From: Macrostomum hystrix | Taxonomy: Eukaryota; Platyhelminthes; Macrostomidae | Length of the DNA: 64,000 bases | NCBI GenBank assembly: GCA_950097015.1 | Contig: CATNEN010000038.1 | Location: 11,057,501-11,121,500, forward strand | Reading direction: 5' to 3' | In this document: one piece after another, positions 40,501 to 51,835 of the stretch | How the letters are laid out: each line of letters starts with the position of its first letter | How positions within the stretch are numbered: the first letter of the stretch is position 1 | The notes under the pieces: model-generated | What the model was told of the DNA's origin: nothing | The model's input: only the letters and a program-made list of their open reading frames with translations | Databases searched by the model: none | Program-made: the position numbers and the translations under genes

Positions 40501-43245
40501 GGCGACTGGGAAGATTGGGGACTGGAAAGATTGGGGACTGGAAAGTTTGGGGACTGGGAAGATTGGGGACTGGAAAGATTGGGGATTGGAGATTGGAGAC
40601 TGGGAAGATTGGCGACTGGGAAGATTGGAGACTGGGAAGATTGGCGACTGGGAAGATTGGCGACTGGGAAGATTGGAGACTGGGAAGATTGGGGACTGGG
40701 AAGATTGGAGACTGGGAAGATTGGGGACTGGAAAGATTGGGGATTGGAGATTGGAGACTGGGAAGATTGGGGATTGGAGATTGGAGACTGGGAAGATTGG
40801 AGACTGGGAAGATTGGCGACTGGGAAGATTGGAGACTGGGAAGATTGGGGACTGGAAAGATTGGGGATTGGAGATTGGAGACTGGGAAGATTGGCGACTG
40901 GGAAGATTGGAGACTGGGAAGATTGGAGACTGGGAAGATTGGAGACTGGGAAGATTGGAGACTGGGAAGATTGGAGACTGGGAAGATTGGGGACTGGGAA
41001 GATTGGCGACTGGGAAGATTGGAGACTGGGAAGATTGGCGACTGGGAAGATTGGCGACTGGGAAGATTGGAGACTGGAAAGATTGGGGATTGGAGATTGG
41101 AGACTGGGAAGATTGGAGACTGGGAAGATTGGCGACTGGGAAGATTGGAGACTGGGAAGATTGGCGACTGGGAAGATTGGCGACTGGGAAGATTGGCGAC
41201 TGGGAAGATTGGTGACTGGGAAGATTGGAGACTGGGAAGATTGGGGACTGGAAAGATTGGGGATTGGAGATTGGAGACTGGGAAGATTGGAGACTGGGAA
41301 GATTGGAGACTGGGAAGATTGGCGACTGGGAAGATTGGCGACTGGGAAGATTGGAGACTGGAAAGATTGGGGATTGGAGATTGGAGACTGGGAAGATTGG
41401 AGACTGGGAAGATTGGCGACTGGGAAGATTGGAGACTGGGAAGATTGGCGACTGGGAAGATTGGCGACTGGGAAGATTGGCGACTGGGAAGATTGGTGAC
41501 TGGGAAGATTGGAGACTGGGAAGATTGGGGACTGGAAAGATTGGGGATTGGAGATTGGAGACTGGGAAGATTGGAGACTGGAAAGATTGGGGATTGGAGA
41601 TTGGAGACTGGGAAGATTGGAGACTGGGAAGATTGGCGACTGGGAAGATTGGAGACTGGGAAGATTGGCGACTGGGAAGATTGGCGACTGGGAAGATTGG
41701 AGACTGGGAAGATTGGCGACTGGGAAGATTGGCGACTGGGAAGATTGGAGACTGGGAAGATTGGCGACTGGGAAGATTGGGGACTGGAAAGATTGGGGAT
41801 TGGAGATTGGAGACTGGGAAGATTGGAGACTGGGAAGATTGGCGACTGGGAAGATTGGAGACTGGGAAGATTGGCGACTGGGAAGATTGGCGACTGGGAA
41901 GATTGGAGACTGGGAAGATTGGAGACTGGGAAGATTGGAGACTGGGAAGATTGGCGACTGGGAAGATTAGGGACTGGGAAGATTGGGGACTGGGAAGATT
42001 GGCGACTGGGAAGATTGGAGACTGGGAAGATTGGCGACTGGGAAGATTGGGGACTGGAAAGATTGGGGACTGGAAAGATTGGGGACTGGGAAGATTGGGG
42101 ACTGGGAAGATTGGGGACTGGAAAGATTGGGGATTGGAGATTGGAGACTGGGAAGATTGGCGACTGGGAAGATTGGCGACTGGGAAGATTGGCGACTGGG
42201 AAGATTGGCGACTGGGAAGATTGGCGACTGGGAAGATTGGAGACTGGGAAGATTGGAGACTGGGAAGATTGGCGACTGGGAAGATTGGCGACTGGGAAGA
42301 TTGGAGACTGGGAAGATTGGCGACTGGGAAGATTGGCGACTGGGAAGATTGGAGACTGGGAAGATTGGCGACTGGGAAGATTGGGGACTGGAAAGATTGG
42401 GGACTGGGAAGATTGGAGACTGGGAAGATTGGGGACTGGAAAGATTGGGGATTGGAGATTGGAGACTGGGAAGATTGGCGACTGGGAAGATTGGCGACTG
42501 GGAAGATTAGGGACTGGGAAGATTGGAGACTGGGAAGATTGGCGACTGGGAAGATTGGAGACTGGGAAGATTGGAGACTGGGAAGATTGGAGACTGGGAA
42601 GATTGGGGACTGGAAAGATTGGGGACTGGAGATTGGAGACTGGGAAGATTGGAGACTGGGAAGATTGGAGACTGGGAAGATTGGCGACTGGGAAGATTGG
42701 AGACTGGGAAGATTGGCGACTGGGAAGATTGGAGACTGGGAAGATTGGCGACTGGGAAGATTGGCGACTGGGAAGATTGGAGACTGGGAAGATTGGAGAC
42801 TGGGAAGATTGGAGACTGGGAAGATTGGCGACTGGAGATTGGCGACTGGGAAGATTGGAGACTGGGAAGATTGGCGACTGGGAAGATTGGGGACTGGGAA
42901 GATTGGAGACTGGGAAGATTGGTGACTGGGAAGATTGGGGACTGGGAAGATTGGAGACTGGGAAGATTGGAGACTGGGAAGATTGGAGACTGGGAAGATT
43001 GGAGACTGGGAAGATTGGAGACTGGGAAGATTGGCGACTGGGAAGATTGGGGACTGGGAAGATTGGAGACTGGGAAGATTGGGGACTGGAGATTGGAGAC
43101 TGGGAAGATTGGCGACTGGGAAGATTGGAGACTGGGAAGATTGGAGACTGGGAAGATTGGGGACTGGGAAGATTGGAGACTGGGAAGATTGGTGACTGGG
43201 AAGATTGGGGACTGGGAAGATTGGAGACTGGAAAGATTGGGGATC
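34540..43245. repeat. 8.7-kb minisatellite, 16-bp unit GGGAAGATTGGAGACT, with block duplications
   Basis: Over 500 units. The main variable base gives GGAGACT, GGCGACT or GGGGACT, with shorter GGAGATT insert units and GGAAAGATT variants. The block ~36,182-37,755 recurs at +3,130 bp with one substitution found in the lines I compared. The block ~38,055-38,710 recurs at +3,390 bp. Plus-strand frames are open for up to 1,213 codons because the unit lacks stops in any frame; there is no sign of coding. Confidence 0.97.
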
Positions 43246-43761
43246 AATAAGCTTTGTAGGAATTTGTCATTCTGATTGTGAGGCTTTTGAAACTGGGGTA
43301 GATAGGAAGTTGTAAGGACATGGTTTTTTAATAAATCTGGATTCGCTGCTTCAGGCACCTCGGTGGGCATTGTGGTAACACTGCGTTGCTATCCTCTCGT
43401 TCCCTTTGAATCCCATGCAAACAGTTGCAATGGATCGCAAATATGAAAAAATGTTTAGTGGAGCAAGAAAACATTTTAGCCAACGCAATGCAACTACAAT
43501 GCAACACCGCTTTCGAAGAGTTTGATCTGTGAAGTTAAAGTGCCGTTAATTTTATGGAATTTTAAGGATTGGATTTGGGGCAATTCGTGGGATTATGAAT
43601 TACCTGCCTTTAATTGCGCAGCCTTTGAAACTATTATCCTCAGGCACTTCATGCTTGATTTTGATAGGCTTGACCAGGTGAATCTGTGCTTGAAATTTAT
43701 ATATTGTATATATACCTTCTGCTTCAAAAGCTGGTAGTAGCGATTCTTTATGTTACGAAAA

Positions 43762-43797
<36 letters not shown>

Positions 43798-46250
43798 ATT
43801 CCTGGTACCGGTGTTGCGTCCATTGCAAACCTATTAATTGCATCGGTGCAATGTATATACATTTCATATGTTCAGTTGGTTGCCAGTAACCAACCAAAAC
43901 AGGGAGTGGCGAGAGGAGGGAGGGAGGGTAAGAGGCGGAATAACAGTGGCACTGACTGCAAAGGCAACAAGCCGCTCTTCTTCCATACAACACTTTTGAG
44001 TTTATGTGAGATCACTGACTATGGCAGAAACTGCTTTTGCCTTGGCTATAGAGATAGCGACAATTCAGGCTTATAACTCGTGTCGCGAATGCGAGCATGA
44101 CAGAGAAGCGTGCAGTAGTGGCCAGTGGAGGAGGTGGTTGAGCGGCTGGTCCCCGACTACAGATGAAGAGCTTCAGTCTCTTCCTGCACCGCGTATCTTG
44201 TTATGTGTTATGTGGAAGGCTAGCTTTTTATGCCCAGTAGTTCCAGGGCTCTGTCCAAGTCCTCCAGTTTGACTGCTGCTGGAATTTCAAGGCGGCGGGA
44301 GCGGTGGCGCGAGTGAAGGCTGGGGGTTTGGGGTGGGTGGGTTGGTGCTGCAGCCGGTTTAGACCGAGGAGGGGGGTGGGTGATCGCGGCCGCGGCGGCC
44401 ATCCACCCCAGCTCCGCGGCCGGCTGGTGGGCAGGTTTTTGTCTGGCAGTCCCGAGCCCTGCCCTGGGGAAGGGCACACACAGCGGGCGGGGTTTGATTT
44501 ACGACTTAGCCTGTCAAGCGGGGTGGGGCCAGGCTAAGAGCGGCGGCAGCATTCAGTCGGACCGGGCTATTGCCTATTGAATTGTTTTGCGCTCTTTATT
44601 CGTTAAAGTTGTTGGCTGCTGGCTTGGTTAGTTTGTTCATTTAAAAGCCTGTTTGAGTCGCTTAACTATAAAAGTGAGCATTGACAGTCTTGAAGGGACT
44701 TGAGGGACTTAAAGCTTCAAAAGAGATAATAAAAACGGAATTTAGCTTGACCTCGGTGGCTGCGGCAGACTGTTTGTTGTCGGTTGGAGTTTACAGTAGC
44801 GACAGTGGGGCCAGTTGATAGCCTGTCTTAAATTGGTTAACGTTTTAAGTCTGCTCTTCATGTCATACTCCTCTTATCTTAGATAGCAAACCACTGCTCC
44901 AGACTGCTCCAAACTCAAAACTAAATCTGAAAGGCTTGTTTTAAAACTGTTTTTTAGTAGCAAAAAGATTTGACGCATATTTAAGTGCTAAAAGAGCAAC
45001 AGTGCTCAATTTGACATTTCTGTTAGTAATCTTAAGACTAAGATTAAGATTAAGATTTCAATGTTAAATTAACATCGATAAATTGCGTGAACACTGCCAA
45101 TATGAAATTCACATGCTATCTATTCTACTTATAGTAGGGTGGAAAACTACTGTGAAACTTTATCGTGGCTATCTTTATTTGACCCGAAAATGCGACAGCC
45201 TCATCCGTTTCAGAATCGCAATACTGACTCACTGCTTGTATTGTATTGTATTGCATTGTATTGCATGGCAGATGCAACAGGATTACGACTAGAATCGCAG
45301 GTAGAATCGCAGCTAGATTCACAACAAAAATCGTAGCAGGAATCGCAGCAGGAATCGCAGCAAGAATCACAGGTAGAATCGTAGCAATAGTCTCAACAAT
45401 ATTCGTAGCAGGATCTCTATTCATAATAAATCCAGTAAAAATGTAATACATGTAATAATAATAATTGAAGCGAATTCAAAAGTAGATGTTAATTTGTTGT
45501 TTACATCATATTTAATTGAGTTTCATAACAACAATATTGTTTAAGACAGCACATTTCCTACTGCGACTCATCACGCCTCGAGTCGCTCATCTTTCCTGCT
45601 GACCTCTAAAAGCACAAAAACTCTTTTGTTTTATGTGTTTGCAACAAGAAAAATACACCACGTCTAAAAATAGCTTAATACCAATAATCGTTAAAAATTT
45701 GAGCCTAATATAACTCGTAGTTACTGTGCAGATTTTAGTTGCATGTCCCGCCAAATAGCATGCAGCGTGCTCATGCCTTTGAGTAAACAATCTTAAATTC
45801 GGATTCTGCATCATAGCATCCAGGGCCCAAACAATGATTGCAGCATCAGCTGACTCTCTCTTTGTTAAAACAATCGCACGCCCAGATTGGAGTAAGAGCA
45901 TTAAGCCAGATATATAAGAGCATTTGATGCAAATAAGGGTTATCGTGCTGCTATATTGAAGCCCTCTTTCTTGGGGTTGGAGCGAGCTAAGGCAACGACG
46001 CTCTTCTCCGACGTAGATCCTACGTCAATCTTAAGTTCTAGTTCTAAAAATAGAACTCGCGAGAGTCCCGCACTGCCGTGGCAGTGTACATTTCACTTCA
46101 GCCCAGCCCCGCACAGCCATGAACTAAAGTGGACAGGATGTACATAGAGTAATGTACGCAACGTCGGAAATACGTTTTCCTGCTGAATCACATGACGACG
46201 ATAAACATTACGTGGTTGCTCGTTGATCGGAGGGACAGGGCAAAAAAGCC
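43246..46250. other. Intergenic region left of the p62 gene
   Basis: Mostly AT-rich unique sequence. It holds a (CAG)10-type run at 43,763-43,798, a GC-rich patch at 44,250-44,550 with a short minus-strand frame (44,220-44,477), and a short AATCGCAGCAGG-type tandem at 45,290-45,410. No gene recognised. Confidence 0.5.
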
Positions 46251-46252
46251 TG

Positions 46253-46260
46253 TATAAAAT
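46253..46260 (+). promoter_or_regulatory. TATA box of the p62 gene
   Basis: TATAAAAT lies 85 bp upstream of the p62 start codon, a distance that fits a transcription start near 46,285 and a short 5' UTR. Confidence 0.5.
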
Positions 46261-46344
46261 AAGTTTCTTGGCTCGTAGAAGCAGTTGAATTCAATCTCGG
46301 CGCTTTTCAAGCTGAATTAACTTTACGAAAGCCAGAATAGAATA

Positions 46345-47163
46345 ATGGACTCCATCTCAGAGGTACCTTTCAAGGTGTACTATCAGGATGAGATCAGGCG
46401 ATTCAGCATGCCTGAACGAGTGTGCAACGGCGAGCAGAGCTACGCCTCGTTGGTGCAGCGCATCCAATCCGTGTTCGACATTCCGCCAACTCAGCCTCTC
46501 CGACTGCGTTGGCTCGACCCCGAGGGCGACCGCATCGTCTTCAGTTGCAGCGGCGAGCTCGCTGACGCCATCGGCGAACTGTCGTTTCATCGCGACGTGC
46601 CTGGCGCCGCTGTGCGAATCTACGTGTCGGATGGCGGCTCGCCTAAAGGCGACGCATTCGACCAGAGCGCCATCGTTCACCCGGGAGTATTCTGCGACGG
46701 CTGCAACACCAGCCTTCGAGGCTACCGATTCAAGTGCCTGGTCTGTCCAGACTACGACCTCTGCCTGGCCTGCCTCAACCGGGACACGCACAGTCAGCAC
46801 CAGATGACACTGATCCGCCGACCCGGTGATGGCTGGGGCTGCGGGAAGCATGCGGGCATGATCCTGAGTCGATTTCGTGGCGGCGGCGGCGGCGGTGGCG
46901 GCTGCCCTGTCCTGCAGCAAATGTCAGTGGTGGCCGAGGCGCAGGTCAGCGGCCGCAGCGATCAAGGCCGTCAGCGCTGTCCAAGATTTTGCGCGATGCG
47001 TGACGCTGCCGCTACATCCACCGGCGCCGTGGTTGTCAACAGTGGAGCTTCAACTCCGCCGCTGGTCACATCGACTGCCAGCGTGGGCACCGAGCGTCAA
47101 GTGGAGCAGGTAAACAGCGCCATCACAACCCAGCTGCCGCTTAGCACGGATGCCTCCATCCAG
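46345..47163 (+). CDS. SQSTM1: p62 exon 1: PB1, ZZ finger, Gly run, Ser/Thr-rich linker
   Basis: 273 codons starting at the ATG after a short leader and ending CAG|GTAAGA on a codon boundary. The ORF would read on for 12 codons into the intron before a stop. Confidence 0.92.
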
Positions 47164-47688
47164 GTAAGATTTTTGTTGCTCGATTCGACTGTTAACTTGT
47201 GATTCTGCTCAAGTTCTCAATCCTTATATTAATCGGTTGTTGAACTCTCTGAACCGCAGGTGACGCGCCAGGAGTCGGAAGCCAGTGTGCAAGCCTCGGC
47301 CGCCTGTACGGCGTCGTCCGAGGCAGCCATCAAGGCGAGCTGCTGTGGCACCGAATCGTCAGCTGGGCCCTGCGGACCGGCCCTGACCCAGTCGCACTTC
47401 CGGACGCCCCCGACGCAGCCGCCCCCGGAGAGCAGCGCCGCCTTCCACGCCGAACCGCTGGAGACTTCGTTGGCCAGCTTCGTTGCCGGCAGCGTCGTCG
47501 CCACTGGCAGCGACGGCGGCTTCGAGTTGGTCGCCGCCCTGGACCCGAAGATCGCCCGCTCGCTGGAGCACATGACAGCCATGGGCTTCAACGACGAGGG
47601 TGGCTGGCTGACGCGACTGCTGACTGCCAAGGACGGCGACATCTGCGCTGTGCTGGACGCTATTCGACCAGTGGGCGGTGGGAAGTAA
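46345..47688 (+). CDS. SQSTM1: Sequestosome-1/p62-type selective autophagy receptor (two exons, complete)
   Basis: Joined exons 46,345-47,163 and 47,260-47,688 encode 415 residues. Residues 7-96 form a PB1 domain with the basic EIRRFSMPE surface and the acidic [19 protein letters not shown] (OPCA) surface, so it can oligomerise head to tail. Residues 112-157 are a ZZ zinc finger: Cys117, 120, 131, 134, 140, 143, His149, 152. Residues 361-364 (FELV, after SDGG) match a LIR core for Atg8/LC3 binding. Residues ~370-409 are a UBA domain with the MGF loop. Order and length fit p62 and Drosophila Ref(2)P, which collect ubiquitinated cargo for autophagy. No Keap1-binding motif is evident. A Gly8 run follows the ZZ domain. 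AATAAA at 48,152-48,157 is a likely polyadenylation signal. Confidence 0.92.
47260..47688 (+). CDS. SQSTM1: p62 exon 2: linker, LIR-like motif and UBA
   Basis: Acceptor GAACCGCAG, phase 0, begins [11 protein letters not shown] and ends at TAA (47,686-47,688). The 96-nt intron before it is short. Confidence 0.92.
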   Translation: MTRQESEASVQASAACTASSEAAIKASCCGTESSAGPCGPALTQSHFRTPPTQPPPESSAAFHAEPLETSLASFVAGSVVATGSDGGFELVAALDPKIARSLEHMTAMGFNDEGGWLTRLLTAKDGDICAVLDAIRPVGGGK

Positions 47689-48151
47689 TCTCGAATAGAT
47701 GAAGGACGCTGGGAAGAGTGGCATCGTCAGTCCTCAGAATGACAAAAACTTTTACTGGATAATGACTGTACTGTTGAATTTCCCTAGACCCAGGGTTATC
47801 TCATCCAATCAGATCGTTCTATCAGGTGATAAGCGGGCGAAGGAGTGCTATAAATAACTTCAAAACGGATTATCCTCTAAAAGCTATTTTCAGAAACAAT
47901 GTACATGTAAAGAGACAAAGACGTGAGAAAAGTACGTATACTTAAACGTACACCAAAGCACGTATAAAGAGCCAACGTACATTAGCATGCACGATGTACA
48001 TCATTAAAAAAAATCGATAATTTCGAATAACAGTTGAAGTTTTATCTGATAATTTTTTAATTAGCTTACTAAAGAGTAGCGAAGCTAATTTCACGCTGCA
48101 GCACAGTTTTTTCTTTCAAAAATCAACATTTTTATCCAGTCCAAAAGATAC

Positions 48152-48157
48152 AATAAA
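48152..48157 (+). terminator. Candidate polyadenylation signal of the p62 gene
   Basis: AATAAA about 460 bp after the p62 stop codon, in AT-rich sequence and before any other gene. Confidence 0.4.
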
Positions 48158-48282
48158 CAATTTCTAAAGATGAGGTTTTTCGTAATATTTCTTCTGTACA
48201 GAACTCAAATAGAGTGCAAAACTAACAGTCATTTGCTGCATTAAATTTTAAATCGTCAAAAATGTTCTTTATTCATGCTTGA

Positions 48283-48327
48283 ATCGAGACGAGACGAGAC
48301 GAGACGAGACGAGACGAGACGAGGAGA
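48283..48327. repeat. Pentanucleotide microsatellite (GAGAC)n
   Basis: About nine units of GAGAC/ACGAG between the p62 gene and the next minisatellite. Confidence 0.9.
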
Positions 48328-48582
48328 CGAGAAACGGGAAAATATAGAACCCGTCACAATTAGAGTTGACTTTCATTCGTTGCGGCGACTTTTTATTTTT
48401 TCAACCTGTTCCACTGGAACATATTTTTAGCTCGAATCAATTGATTCAATTTACTTCAGCCTGGCATTAATTTCCAATGCAGAACAACATTTTAGCTTGC
48501 TCCCAAAATCATCAAAGATGTCATAAAAATTCGTGAGCATGGGTATGGACAAAGAGCGGGATCCAAGCTGAACTTTTAGTTC

Positions 48583-50125
48583 TTCAGGTAAGTTTCTAGT
48601 TCATCAGGTGAGTTTGTAGTTCATCAGGTGAGTTTGTAGTTCTTCAGGTGAGTTTGTAGTTCATCAGGTGAGTTTGTAGTTCTTCAGGTGAGTTTGTAGT
48701 TCTTCAGGTGAGTTTGTAGTTCTTCAGGTGAGTTTGTAGTTCTTCAGGTGAGTTTGTAGTTCTTCAGGTGAGTTTGTAGTTCTTCAGGTGAGCTTGTAGT
48801 TCTTCAGGTGAGTTTGTAGTTCATCAGGTGAGTTTATAGTTCTTCAGGTGAGCTTGTAGTTCTTCAGGTAAGCTTGTAGTTCTTCAGGTAAGCTTGTAGT
48901 TCTTCAGGTAAGCTTGTAGTTCTTCAGGTGAGCTTGTAGTTCTTCAGGTAAGCTTGTAGTTCTTCAGGTGAGTTTGTAGTTCATCAGGTGAGTTTGTAGT
49001 TCTTCAGGTGAGTTTGTAGTTCATCAGGTGAGTTTGTAGTTCTTCAGGTGAGTTTGTAGTTCTTCAGGTGAGTTTGTAGTTCTTCAGGTGAGTTTGTAGT
49101 TCTTCAGGTGAGTTTGTAGTTCTTCAGGTGAGTTTGTAGTTCTTCAGGTGAGTTTGTAGTTCTTCAGGTGAGTTTGTAGTTCTTCAGGTGAGTTTGTAGT
49201 TCTTCAGGTGAGTTTGTAGTTCTTCAGGTGAGTTTGTAGTTCTTCAGGTGAGATTGTAATTCTTCAGGTGAGTTTATAGTTCTTCAGGTGAGTTTGTAGT
49301 TCTTCAGGTGAGTTTGTAGTTCTTCAGGTGAGTTTGTAGTTCTTCAGGTGAGCTTGTAGTTCATCAGGTGAGTTTGTAGTTCTTCAGGTGAGTTTGTAGT
49401 TCTTCAGGTGAGTTTGTAGTTCTTCAGGTGAGTTTGTAGTTCTTCAGGTGAGTTTGTAGTTCTTCAGGTGAGTTTGTAGTTCTTCAGGTGAGTTTGTAGT
49501 TCTTCAGGTGAGTTTGTAGTTCTTCAGGTGAGTTTGTAGTTCTTCAGGTGAGTTTGTAGTTCTTCAGGTGAGTTTGTAGTTCATCAGGTGAGTTTGTAGT
49601 TCTTCAGGTGAGTTTGTAGTTCTTCAGGTGAGTTTGTAGTTCTTCAGGTGAGTTTGTAGTTCTTCAGGTGAGTTTGTAGTTCATCAGGTGAGTTTGTAGT
49701 TCTTCAGGTGAGTTTGTAGTTCATCAGGTGAGTTTGTAGTTCTTCAGGTGAGTTTGTAGTTCTTCAGGTGAGTTTGTAGTTCTTCAGGTGAGTTTGTAGT
49801 TCTTCAGGTGAGTTTGTAGTTCTTCAGGTGAGTTTGTAGTTCTTCAGGTGAGTTTGTAGTTCTTCAGGTGAGTTTGTAGTTCTTCAGGTGAGTTTGTAGT
49901 TCTTCAGGTGAGTTTGTAGTTCTTCAGGTGAGTTTGTAGTTCTTCAGGTGAGATTGTAATTCTTCAGGTGAGTTTATAGTTCTTCAGGTGAGTTTGTAGT
50001 TCTTCAGGTGAGTTTGTAGTTCTTCAGGTGAGTTTGTAGTTCTTCAGGTGAGCTTGTAGTTCATCAGGTGAGTTTGTAGTTCTTCAGGTGAGCTTGTAGT
50101 TTTTCAGGTGAGCTTGTAGTACCAG
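48583..50125. repeat. Minisatellite, 20-bp unit TTCTTCAGGTGAGTTTGTAG, carrying a 5' splice-site consensus
   Basis: About 77 units. Most contain CAG|GTGAGT, a consensus metazoan 5' splice site, preceded by TTCTTCAG, which also looks like a 3' splice site. The rare variant pair AGATTGTAAT/AGTTTATAGT at 49,251 recurs at 49,951, with the following variant order kept, so a 700-bp (35-unit) block was duplicated. Confidence 0.96.
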
Positions 50126-50373
50126 TAGCTGTAGCAGTGTGGTACTGGTATTAGAATAGCAGGTAAATTTTAAGCGGCATCTAATAATTCAGACAAAAAA
50201 ACGCTTTACTATTGAAATAAAAAAATACGAATCATACAATATAGACTACTGTCGTGAATACTGCAGTACTATGCCGAGAGGGTGGAGTGAGTTGAGTGAC
50301 CAACATACGAGAAACAACTCTGAATAATAAAACCCTGACTTCTGGTTATTATCTGGCAACCTAGTTGACAAGT

Positions 50374-50838
50374 CTAGCTGCTTGACGCCTTAGGCTGCAG
50401 AGGCTTCGGGAACAAGCTGACTGGCTTGAATTTGAAGCGAATCTGCAGTCGGCATCGAGAAGACTGGCTGCCGACTTGACTCGTCCTTGGTGGCAGCGGC
50501 GGTGGAACGACGCTGTCAGCGGCATCTGCCGGGGCTTGCATGCGCGGCAGTGTCTCCGAAAGTCGGGGTCGAGGAGCTGGCCGAGGCACTGCGGGCGCAG
50601 CCGAGCTGGAGATCGAGACTGGTCGCTCTGCGAGACAGGGCGTCGATGACTGTCGACTGGCGGTGGCTGCTGGTTCCGACATCTGCGGCCTCAACGATGG
50701 TCGTTGACTTGGCATGGGTCTCGGTGCGTCTTTGCTTGTCGGTCTCAACGACAATTGCGGTTTCTGACCAATGACTGGCCCGCTCTGCGCACGCTTTGTC
50801 GGATCGGAAGGTTGCGTCATAGGAGAAGACCGCCAGGT
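50374..50838 (-). CDS. 3'-terminal exon of an unrecognised proline/serine-rich protein
   Basis: Minus strand: acceptor AATCTCACAG, then 154 codons in phase 0 ending in TAG. The peptide starts TWRSSPMTQPSDPTKRAQSG. It has several PRPxPRP and SxRP-type stretches and VPPPLPPRTS, which looks like an SH3-domain ligand. It ends in a basic tail (RIRFKFKPVSLFPKPLQPKA type). No known domain recognised. GC-rich within a very AT-rich setting, which favours coding. Upstream exons should lie to the right, but I cannot identify them; a shorter plus-strand frame (50,487-50,774) is the main alternative. Confidence 0.5.
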   Translation of the reverse strand, partial: TWRSSPMTQPSDPTKRAQSGPVIGQKPQLSLRPTSKDAPRPMPSQRPSLRPQMSEPAATASRQSSTPCLAERPVSISSSAAPAVPRPAPRPRLSETLPRMQAPADAADSVVPPPLPPRTSQVGSQSSRCRLQIRFKFKPVSLFPKPLQPKASSS

Positions 50839-51826
50839 CTGTGAGATTTTACAGTATTGCAAATTATTTTTAAATGAAATACACACTGTTACAATTGGCT
50901 ATCAATGGCTGACTTAGATATCATGTAAATCAAACTGTAAGAGACTTGAGTGTTCGACTTAAATTATGAATTTAATTTCGACTTAAATTAAATTACGACT
51001 GGTAACATGAATGTGTTCATTAATTGTATCTTAATCCATTCATAATCAGATTCAGATAACGAAATACAAAAAATTGAATATGTTAAGCAGATAACAACTT
51101 ACATATACGCTTAAATGTAAGTAAATGTTTGACTCAACTGCTGATTTTATTTTTAGTAAATATTTTAAATCTATAAATAATGCAACTAAATAGCGCATAT
51201 TTAAAAGAAATATGTGAATAATATTTTGTAACGATAAGCATTAAGATTATTTCACAAAATTTGTTTTGGAGTAAAGACAAAATACGTAATTGCATATGTG
51301 AAAAATAATTGTTCTAACATTACTTATTGCTTTGAGGATAAGAAATTAGTTAAAGGTAGATGATAAAAGCAAAATAATTTTTTTACTATCTTCAGTGCTG
51401 ATTTACTTGAAAAAAAATCAGATATTTCAAGAACTTGAGTATGAAAAAGAAACCGCATTTAAATCTTAAGATAAGAATAAAATAATATATAACGATTTCG
51501 GATCGTAAACGTTTCCTTAAAAAATTGTGCTCTGATATTATTTTATAATTTAGCGAAAAAGATTACTGGATAGAATGAGAATATCGAACTTTTTGTCTAT
51601 CGAAACAGGATTTTTTAAATATCGTCTCTTCTATCATCCGCGATGATAATTGCAAATAAAGTTTCATTAGTTTCTCTGATTAAAATATTTTTATTTATAA
51701 TTAAAAAATGCTTTTTCTTTTTATGTTGCTATTTGTGACAAAACTTTGTAAAATATTATTTTAGTTTGTTATACTTACTTAAATTAACACCGTTGTAAGA
51801 TCGAGTTGCACAGCAGCTTTAAATGG
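50839..51826. other. AT-rich region without recognised content
   Basis: Very AT-rich unique sequence; may be an intron of the minus-strand gene ending at 50,374. Confidence 0.4.
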
Positions 51827-51835
51827 TTTATGGTT

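Noticed and set aside
35161..43250. Very long plus-strand open frames (up to 1,213 codons) encoding GKIGDWEDWRLGRLET-type repeats.
   Set aside because: They exist in several overlapping frames because the 16-bp unit has no stop in any frame; codon position shows no preference and no splice or start context is present.
44220..44477. 85-codon minus-strand frame ending VKLEDLDRALELLGIKS, helix-like at its C-terminus.
   Set aside because: Lies in a GC-rich patch with open frames on both strands, has no recognised domain and no partner exon; coding status left open.
46171..46190. TGCTGAATCA and TGACGACGA upstream of p62 as antioxidant/MARE response elements.
   Set aside because: Each misses a key base of the consensus (TGCTGAGTCA; TGACnnnGC), so this cannot be claimed from sequence alone.
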